Positions 58,938 to 64,000 of a stretch of DNA of 64,000 nucleotides are shown here, piece by piece (the first letter of the stretch is position 1; the number at the start of each line of letters is the position of its first letter). The DNA is from a virus. The DNA lies in the IMG/VR virus record IMGVR_UViG_3300032236_000548, positions 40,656-104,655 of that record. One strand, given 5' to 3'. Below the pieces are notes generated by a model. The model did not search any database, was not told the origin of the DNA, and saw only the letters and a program-made list of their open reading frames with translations. Made by a program: the position numbers and the translations under genes.

Positions 58938-60643
58938 TGAATAAGAATTTAACAGCAACTCAAAACGATTATGCGTATTTCCTTCCAGCAACGTCTGGTT
59001 TCTTTAGTACATATATAGGAAAACAACGCTATAGCAACTACGTAGATCCTGCTCGCATTCCTGCGAGCTTTGGACATATGGGCATAGAAGCTATGAACTA
59101 CTTGAATCCTAATGCGGCATTTTACTTTGACCACTGTTTGTATTCAGCAGGTCATGCTAACTTAGATTTAACTAAACCTGATCCTAGTGAAGATATGTTT
59201 CGTAACAGAGACCGTTCAACTAGTTGGGTTTTAGGTGATTCAGGTGGATTCCAGATTGGTAAAGGTGTGTGGGCAGGTGAATGGAGAGATCCAACCGGGC
59301 CAGAAGTCGCGGCTAAATGGAAAGAAGTACGTGCTAAAGGTGTTGAACTTGTTCCACAATTAGATGCTACAGGCAATCCTAAGCTAGATAAGAATGGTAA
59401 TCCTAAAATGACTAAGATTGACCATGTTAAAAACTATCAAGCACAATTAGATGCGGCACAAAAGAAACGTGAGCAAGTGCTTGCGTGGATGGACGCACTA
59501 ATGGACTATGGCATGGTGTTAGATATTCCAGCTTGGGTCGAACGTAGTCCTGCCGGACGTGCGGCAACAGGTATCGAATCGTATCAACAAGCTGTCAATG
59601 CTACAAAATACAATAACGAATACTTTATTAAACATCGCACAGGTGCTTGTAAGTTCTTAAATGTGTTACAAGGCGAGAATCACGCACAAGCAGAAGATTG
59701 GTATCAGCAAATGAAAGACTTCTGCGACCCAACAAAGTATGATAATCCATTTAACGGTTGGGCAATGGGTGGACAAAATATGTGTGACGTGGATCTAGTA
59801 TTACGTAGATTAGTCGCATTAAAGTTTGACGGATTGCTAGAACAAGGTCATCAAGACTGGATGCACTTCTTGGGCACTAGTAAATTAGAATGGGCATTGT
59901 TGCTAACAGACTTACAACGTGCTATTCGCAAGTATCATAATCCAAACTTTACAATCAGTTTTGACTGTGCTAGTCCATTCCTAGCAACTGCTAATGGACA
60001 AATTTACGTTCAAACAGAAATTAAAGACAGAGAAAAATGGTTGTACAGAATGTTACCTAGTTTAGATAACAAGAAGTATAGTCAAGATACACGTCTATTC
60101 AAAGATGTTGTAGTACAAGATAAACACTTTACTAACTTTGAATCAAGTCCAATTATGGATGGTGTAGAAGTTAATAAAATTTGTATCTATGGACCTAACG
60201 ACCTAAATAAGATTGGTAAAGTTGGCAAGACTAGTTGGGATAGTTTTACGTATGCTATTATGATGGGTCATAATGTTTGGTTGCATTTGAATAGTGTACA
60301 AGAAGCCAATCGTCAATATGATGCCGGCCTATGCCCAGCTATGTTGGTAGATGAAAAGTTTGAACGTGTGTACTTCAAAGATGTAGTAGATGCTATCTTT
60401 AGTGCTCCAGACCGTGCAACTGCTAATGCCATTATCGATCATTATGACAAATTTTGGCAAGCTATTCCTGGAACACGTGGTGCTACAGGTAAGAAAACAG
60501 TTAATGCTAGTACAATGTTCTCCACATTGTTTGACGAAGAAGGTGCAGATACTGTACAATCAGAAGACGAACAAGAATTTGGCGAAGATGTTTCCGATAA
60601 ATTAGACGAACTAGAAGCAAGCGTACATGACATTACCCGATGA
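58937..60643 (+). CDS. dpdA: DpdA-like 7-deazaguanine DNA transglycosylase
   Basis: A 568-residue protein related to tRNA-guanine transglycosylase (TGT). The TGT motifs are kept: the acid/base Asp101 in WVLGDSGGFQIGKG, LNVLQGEN (TGT: GIVQGG) at 241-248, GWAMGGQ (GLAIGG) at 274-280, HFLGTS at 310-315 and the nucleophile Asp343 in SFDCASPFLATANGQ (FDCVMPTR.AR.G). The CxCxxC..H zinc site of tRNA enzymes is missing and the protein is longer, as in DpdA, which swaps guanine for preQ0-type bases in DNA. With QueD it points to a modified phage genome that resists restriction. A tRNA target is less likely. Confidence 0.8.
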   Translation: MNKNLTATQNDYAYFLPATSGFFSTYIGKQRYSNYVDPARIPASFGHMGIEAMNYLNPNAAFYFDHCLYSAGHANLDLTKPDPSEDMFRNRDRSTSWVLGDSGGFQIGKGVWAGEWRDPTGPEVAAKWKEVRAKGVELVPQLDATGNPKLDKNGNPKMTKIDHVKNYQAQLDAAQKKREQVLAWMDALMDYGMVLDIPAWVERSPAGRAATGIESYQQAVNATKYNNEYFIKHRTGACKFLNVLQGENHAQAEDWYQQMKDFCDPTKYDNPFNGWAMGGQNMCDVDLVLRRLVALKFDGLLEQGHQDWMHFLGTSKLEWALLLTDLQRAIRKYHNPNFTISFDCASPFLATANGQIYVQTEIKDREKWLYRMLPSLDNKKYSQDTRLFKDVVVQDKHFTNFESSPIMDGVEVNKICIYGPNDLNKIGKVGKTSWDSFTYAIMMGHNVWLHLNSVQEANRQYDAGLCPAMLVDEKFERVYFKDVVDAIFSAPDRATANAIIDHYDKFWQAIPGTRGATGKKTVNASTMFSTLFDEEGADTVQSEDEQEFGEDVSDKLDELEASVHDITR

Positions 60644-60887
60644 AAGATACCGTGCTGTAATGGCGGCAAAAGAATTGCTAGTGGATTTAACTGATCCAAA
60701 AGCAACTCCTAGGATTCCACAAATGATTCGGCTACGTGCTGGACATTGTTTGCGACACTTTCCTAGCGAGTGGGATATGGATCTTGCTAGTCGTGTTGCG
60801 CCTGAAGTGTTTGCTAAACGCATGGAAGATGTAACTCGTATGTTTATGAAATACGAACAATCAAAGGCAGAAAAAGATGAAAACTAG
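60627..60887 (+). CDS. BPSL0761-family protein
   Basis: An 86-residue protein. The opening TLPDERYRAVMAAKELLVDL and the later CLRHFPSEWDM match the small BPSL0761 family of Burkholderia and related bacteria (pattern T.P.ER.RAV...+EFL..L and LLRH+P). Function is unknown. It overlaps the DpdA-like gene by 17 bases and the next by 11. It may have come from a proteobacterial host. Confidence 0.7.
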   Translation: MTLPDERYRAVMAAKELLVDLTDPKATPRIPQMIRLRAGHCLRHFPSEWDMDLASRVAPEVFAKRMEDVTRMFMKYEQSKAEKDEN

Positions 60888-61764
60888 TCTTATTGTAGGA
60901 ATGGGTATTGGCAATTTATATGCTACTGTACTAGATAATCTTGGACATGGTATTATTACAGTCGATGCTGATCCTAGCAAAGGTGCAGATTTTACAAGTG
61001 TAGATGATGCTATTAAAGAAATTCGATTATTTGATACAGCGCATATATGTACACCAAATTTTACACACGAAGAAATTGCACGTAAACTCGCACCTGTAAC
61101 TAAAATTGTATTCATCGAAAAGCCAGGTGTTATAAATTCCACAGCCTGGCAACAACTAGTAGAAGATTTCAAATACACACGCTTTATGATGGTTAAGAAC
61201 AATCAATGGCGTAGTAACTTTGCAGATGTTAAAAGTATGTCAGATCGTGCAAAGACTGTTAACTTGCGATGGGTTAATAAAGATCGCGTTCCTAATCCAG
61301 GTAGCTGGTTTACTACAAAAGCATTATCATATGGCGGTGTTAGTAGAGATTTAATGCCACATTTATTGAGCTGGATGACTAAACTAGATACCAATTATAA
61401 ACATACAGAATGTGTTTTAAAAACACACCATCAACGTTGGAAGTTAGAAGATTTACTCACTACTGATTACGGTACTGTAAATCCTAATGGTACATACGAT
61501 GTTGATGATTTTTATTACCTCGAATATAAAAACAATGATAAACGTTGGTTGTTAACTGCCGACTGGCGTGGATTAGGAGATGAAAGAATACACATTCAAT
61601 TTATCTACCCAGATGACACATATGATATAGTCGAGCTTGGACTATGCCCCGAAGATGCTTATCAAAGTATGATTCAAGATGCTGTTGATCATGTTAACGA
61701 TCCTGCATTCTGGCTTAACCAATTAGAACAAGATTTGTGGATACACGAAAATATAACACTATGA
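60877..61764 (+). CDS. Gfo/Idh/MocA-type oxidoreductase
   Basis: A 295-residue protein of the NAD(P)-dependent sugar dehydrogenase superfamily. The nucleotide-binding turn is IVGMGIGNLY (8-13 Gly-rich), the EKP motif with the conserved Lys82 is at 81-83, and GGVSRDLMPHLLSWM is equivalent to the GG.l.D.g.H.ld active-site helix. Members oxidise or reduce sugars and cyclitols. The substrate is not predictable. It overlaps both neighbours and likely works with the next enzyme. Confidence 0.75.
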   Translation: MKTSLIVGMGIGNLYATVLDNLGHGIITVDADPSKGADFTSVDDAIKEIRLFDTAHICTPNFTHEEIARKLAPVTKIVFIEKPGVINSTAWQQLVEDFKYTRFMMVKNNQWRSNFADVKSMSDRAKTVNLRWVNKDRVPNPGSWFTTKALSYGGVSRDLMPHLLSWMTKLDTNYKHTECVLKTHHQRWKLEDLLTTDYGTVNPNGTYDVDDFYYLEYKNNDKRWLLTADWRGLGDERIHIQFIYPDDTYDIVELGLCPEDAYQSMIQDAVDHVNDPAFWLNQLEQDLWIHENITL

Positions 61765-62666
61765 AAGTAAAATGTTTACAGACAACAGGTCAAGGCTACT
61801 TTGAAGAAGTTGAATACGACAAACCTGATCCTGCTCCGCATCAAATAGAAGTGCGGGCAATTATGACCGGTGTTTGTCGCAGTGATGTTGATATGATGAT
61901 GGGCGAGTTTGGTCCGTTACCTTTGCACATGCAAGGCCACGAAGGCATTGGGCAAGTAACTCGTTTGGGGTCAGATGTAGTAACAACTAAAATCGGTGCG
62001 TATGTAGCAACACGCGGTGAACCAGCGTATGCAGATTATTACAATGTTCAAATGGATGAATATGTAGAAATTCCCGAAGCTGATCCTAAGTATATTTTAG
62101 AGCCAGTTGCTTGCGGTATTAACTTAATTAATCAAGCCAAAGATCAAATTGAACATAGACAAGGCAGAAATGAAAACACTAGAATGCTAATTATTGGCAG
62201 TGGGTTTCTTGCGTGGGTCGCTTACCATACTATGCGCCTAAATGGTTTTATCTATCATGTAGATGTACTAGGTCATAGCAATAAAGAGCTTTGGGGAGAT
62301 AAGCTAATTTCAAGTACTATTGAAAATTATGATGTGGTGGTAGATCTTAGTGGAAACTATGAGTTGGGTTTACAGATTAACCTAAATAATAACGCATTGA
62401 TTATCGATGGTGTTGGCAAAGCAGTTAGTAAACAAGAGGCCCAAGCTCAATTATGGAAAGCTGTTACCACTATCAAACCTAGTCCACGCAATCCAAAATT
62501 TATCGATTGTATGCACATGGCCAAATATTGGATTAAAAACGGTTATCTAGAGGTTGATTCGTTCTGGACAAAGTGTTACAATCGTAGTACAGAATGGGAA
62601 CAAGCGTTTGCGGACGGCGTTAATCGTCCGAAGGGTTATAGCAGAGGTTATATTAAATGGGGTTGA
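61761..62666 (+). CDS. zinc-type alcohol dehydrogenase (MDR)
   Basis: A 301-residue medium-chain dehydrogenase starting at an ATGA overlap. The catalytic zinc ligands are Cys39 in MTGVCRSDVD, His60-Glu61 in QGHEGIG and probably Glu114 in LEPVACGI. The structural-zinc four-Cys loop is absent. The Rossmann turn IIGSGFLAWVAYHT is at about 156-169. It is shorter than typical members (330-350). With the preceding oxidoreductase it could act on a polyol or sugar. The pair resembles no pathway I know. Confidence 0.75.
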   Translation: MKVKCLQTTGQGYFEEVEYDKPDPAPHQIEVRAIMTGVCRSDVDMMMGEFGPLPLHMQGHEGIGQVTRLGSDVVTTKIGAYVATRGEPAYADYYNVQMDEYVEIPEADPKYILEPVACGINLINQAKDQIEHRQGRNENTRMLIIGSGFLAWVAYHTMRLNGFIYHVDVLGHSNKELWGDKLISSTIENYDVVVDLSGNYELGLQINLNNNALIIDGVGKAVSKQEAQAQLWKAVTTIKPSPRNPKFIDCMHMAKYWIKNGYLEVDSFWTKCYNRSTEWEQAFADGVNRPKGYSRGYIKWG

Positions 62667-63172
62667 ACACTGACGAAAGACAGAACATTGTCTACTTTAC
62701 AGGGTACGAAGTTGAACATACTATTTGTCACGGTATGAAAACATTGTTTGTTGTAGGCACTCCCGATTTAGAAGACATTATATACAAAGCCAGACAAACC
62801 GAATGTAAGCATATTTACTTTGGTACAAGTCAGAGTTTTAATCCTAAATCAATATCGCAAGAAGAATATAAACCGTGGGATGATGTTATCCTAGGTTGTT
62901 TAAAGAATGACTACTGGGTGACTTTAGACTTTGGTGTAGAGCACACAGAAGGTGTCATCGAATCTGGTTATTCAGAATACCAGAAATTCGTTCCGATGAT
63001 TAGTGTAAAATTACCATACATTAATCAATTTAATTACAACGCCACACTTAAACTAGATGATCGCACTTGGGGTGCTACTAATCCAGGTGTGTGGACCCAT
63101 CAACTACATGATCTAATGAGTAAAGACAAATATACTTACTGGGATCAATATACACAAGATACACCAACATGA
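62657..63172 (+). CDS. conserved T4-like phage protein
   Basis: A 171-residue protein that resembles a conserved cyanophage protein (IVYFTGYEVEHTICHGMKTL, then FVVGTPDLEDI, and HIYFGTSQSFNPKSISQEEY). It has an alternating beta/alpha order suggestive of a small Rossmann-like fold and many aromatic residues. Its ends overlap both neighbours. No active-site motif was recognised. Confidence 0.65.
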   Translation: MGLNTDERQNIVYFTGYEVEHTICHGMKTLFVVGTPDLEDIIYKARQTECKHIYFGTSQSFNPKSISQEEYKPWDDVILGCLKNDYWVTLDFGVEHTEGVIESGYSEYQKFVPMISVKLPYINQFNYNATLKLDDRTWGATNPGVWTHQLHDLMSKDKYTYWDQYTQDTPT

Positions 63173-63564
63173 TTATTAAACAAGACATTCGCCCTAACAA
63201 GATGATTTGGGTTACCTTTCAGAAAGAAGGTATTCACTGCTATCCAGCGGCCGCAACAGATCCTAACCTAGCAACCGGAGATTATTATGACGTATCGTTT
63301 CTTGGCACTCCTCATCGCCATATCTTTCACTTTAGGGTTTGGCTTGGCGTTACCCACAATGACCGAGATGTGGAGTTCATTCAATTCAAGCGGTGGCTTG
63401 AAAGGTTGTATTCTAGCGAACAAGGTGTACTGTCGCTAGATTATAAAAGTTGCGAGATGATGAGCGATGATTTATATGCTCAAATCTCAGCAAAGTATCC
63501 AGACCGCGAGGTTTGGATTGAGGTCTCCGAAGACGGAGAAAATGGTTCATTTATCAAATATTAA
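63169..63564 (+). CDS. conserved phage protein
   Basis: A 131-residue protein starting in ATGA. The block GIHCYPAAATDP, then YDVSFLGTPHRHIFHFRVWL and DRDVEFIQFKRWLERLY resembles conserved T4-like phage proteins. The His-rich HRHIFHF segment could bind a metal. Function unknown. Confidence 0.65.
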   Translation: MIIKQDIRPNKMIWVTFQKEGIHCYPAAATDPNLATGDYYDVSFLGTPHRHIFHFRVWLGVTHNDRDVEFIQFKRWLERLYSSEQGVLSLDYKSCEMMSDDLYAQISAKYPDREVWIEVSEDGENGSFIKY

Positions 63565-63577
63565 AACAAGAGGCTAT

Positions 63578-63838
63578 ATGGCTAAAAATTACAAAGATTA
63601 TTCTTATTTCGAAAACCGTCCGGATGTCGTTAAGATTTTTGACGACTTAGAAGCGTTCCATGATTGGTGTCGTTTAGAGATGGCTCCGTTTGACGAAAGT
63701 CATTTGTACAATCGTGAAAGCTGGGCATGGCGCAATTTCGAAAAGAGTCGTCGTCCTAAGAAACCATTCAACGGCGAACGTAAACCTTACTTAGGTAAGA
63801 ACCCACGCTATAATAACAATGACCGTATTTCTAATTGA
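63578..63838 (+). CDS. small conserved phage protein
   Basis: An 86-residue protein starting at ATG 63578 behind AGAGG; the longer frame upstream is a shadow of the previous gene. The sequence is Asp/Trp-rich in the middle (FDDLEAFHDWCRLEMAPFDE, then ESWAWRNFEKSRR) and basic at the end (RRPKKPFNGERKPYLGKNPR). It overlaps the next gene by 20 bases. No function known; the basic tail may bind nucleic acid. Confidence 0.6.
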   Translation: MAKNYKDYSYFENRPDVVKIFDDLEAFHDWCRLEMAPFDESHLYNRESWAWRNFEKSRRPKKPFNGERKPYLGKNPRYNNNDRISN

Positions 63839-64000
63839 TCTAGAAGCTGTCGAGACAAGGTACACGGGCCAGTGGAAGGCTCATGTACCTCACCTCTTAC
63901 GAAAGGCAGGACACGATGTTCAAGTTATATGTGGGCCTACGGATATTCCTACAGCCACTACTCCTGGTGCTTTTCTTAATTTTGGTGGCACCAATATATA
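63819..64000 (+). CDS. N-terminal part of a conserved phage protein
   Basis: The frame opens at ATG 63819 and runs off the window, giving 60 residues. It starts MTVFLIDLEAVETRYTGQWK, then LLRKAGHDVQVICGPTDIPT and PGAFLNFGGTNIY. T4-like cyanophages carry a protein with the same start. The beta-strand, helix and GP turn suggest a Rossmann or glycosyltransferase-like fold, but too little is present to decide. Confidence 0.65.
   Translation, partial: MTVFLIDLEAVETRYTGQWKAHVPHLLRKAGHDVQVICGPTDIPTATTPGAFLNFGGTNI

Overview
The window is a densely packed, AT-rich piece of a large T4-like myovirus genome. The evidence is a family B DNA polymerase (gp43-like), a sliding clamp (gp45-like), a clamp-loader ATPase (gp44-like), PhoH, a GroES-like co-chaperonin, a prohead/internal-protein cluster and a long tail-fibre locus. 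Many genes resemble those of T4-like cyanophages and other aquatic T4-like phages. No photosynthesis genes are visible. A BPSL0761-like gene (known to me from Burkholderia-type bacteria), a proteobacterial-style spanin pair and good sigma70-type promoters suggest a Gram-negative, probably proteobacterial host. Host and family are inferences.

Layout. 1-402: end of a fibre protein. 0.46-4.07 kb: accessory genes (membrane proteins, QueD-like 6-carboxytetrahydropterin synthase, UV-damage endonuclease, Fe/Mn superoxide dismutase, zinc-ribbon protein, IscA-like Fe-S carrier). 4.07-32.9 kb: tail-fibre/adhesin locus, including one gene of 4655 codons, proteins with LamG, beta-propeller and Ig-like domains, and an inserted pirin-like cupin. 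32.9-36.3 kb: small conserved genes, a DnaE-like fragment, the GroES-like protein, the clamp loader and PhoH on the minus strand. 36.4-39.9 kb: two conserved late proteins and a lysis module (GH19 endolysin, i-spanin-like protein, lipoprotein o-spanin, 3TM holin-like protein with an FG-rich tail). 40.0-44.3 kb: proteostasis operon of dnaJ, peptide deformylase and a ClpA-type unfoldase. 44.3-53.9 kb: putative internal-head-protein cluster (ligase-like protein, HxGH nucleotidyltransferase, Dps, large low-complexity core proteins). 54.0-64.0 kb: replication genes (DsbA-like protein, DNA polymerase, clamp) mixed with a DpdA-like transglycosylase and sugar/alcohol dehydrogenase-like genes.

Expression signals. 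Sigma70-like promoters (TTGACA/TTGACT/TTGATT, 16-17 nt spacer, TATAAT-like box) precede queD, the DnaE fragment, the clamp-loader operon, dnaJ, clpA (inside def), the dsbA-like/polymerase operon and the clamp. An octamer of the form GATAAATA, GCTAAATA or AATAAATA, resembling the T4-like late promoter, precedes structural and lysis operons. Hairpin terminators lie at 34426, 35535 and 53927; two are fused to the promoter of the next operon. Stop/start overlaps of the TAATG or ATGA type are very common.

The points most worth pursuing are: a series of short, similar N-terminal leaders with L/I-x-E sites in the 44-53 kb cluster, which look like capsid-targeting sequences and predict that several enzymes are packaged in the head; the ligase-like KWDG protein among them; a DpdA/QueD pair pointing to 7-deazaguanine DNA modification, with unexplained dehydrogenases beside dpdA; and the giant repeat-built fibre gene. 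No CRISPR array, tRNA or insertion sequence was seen.
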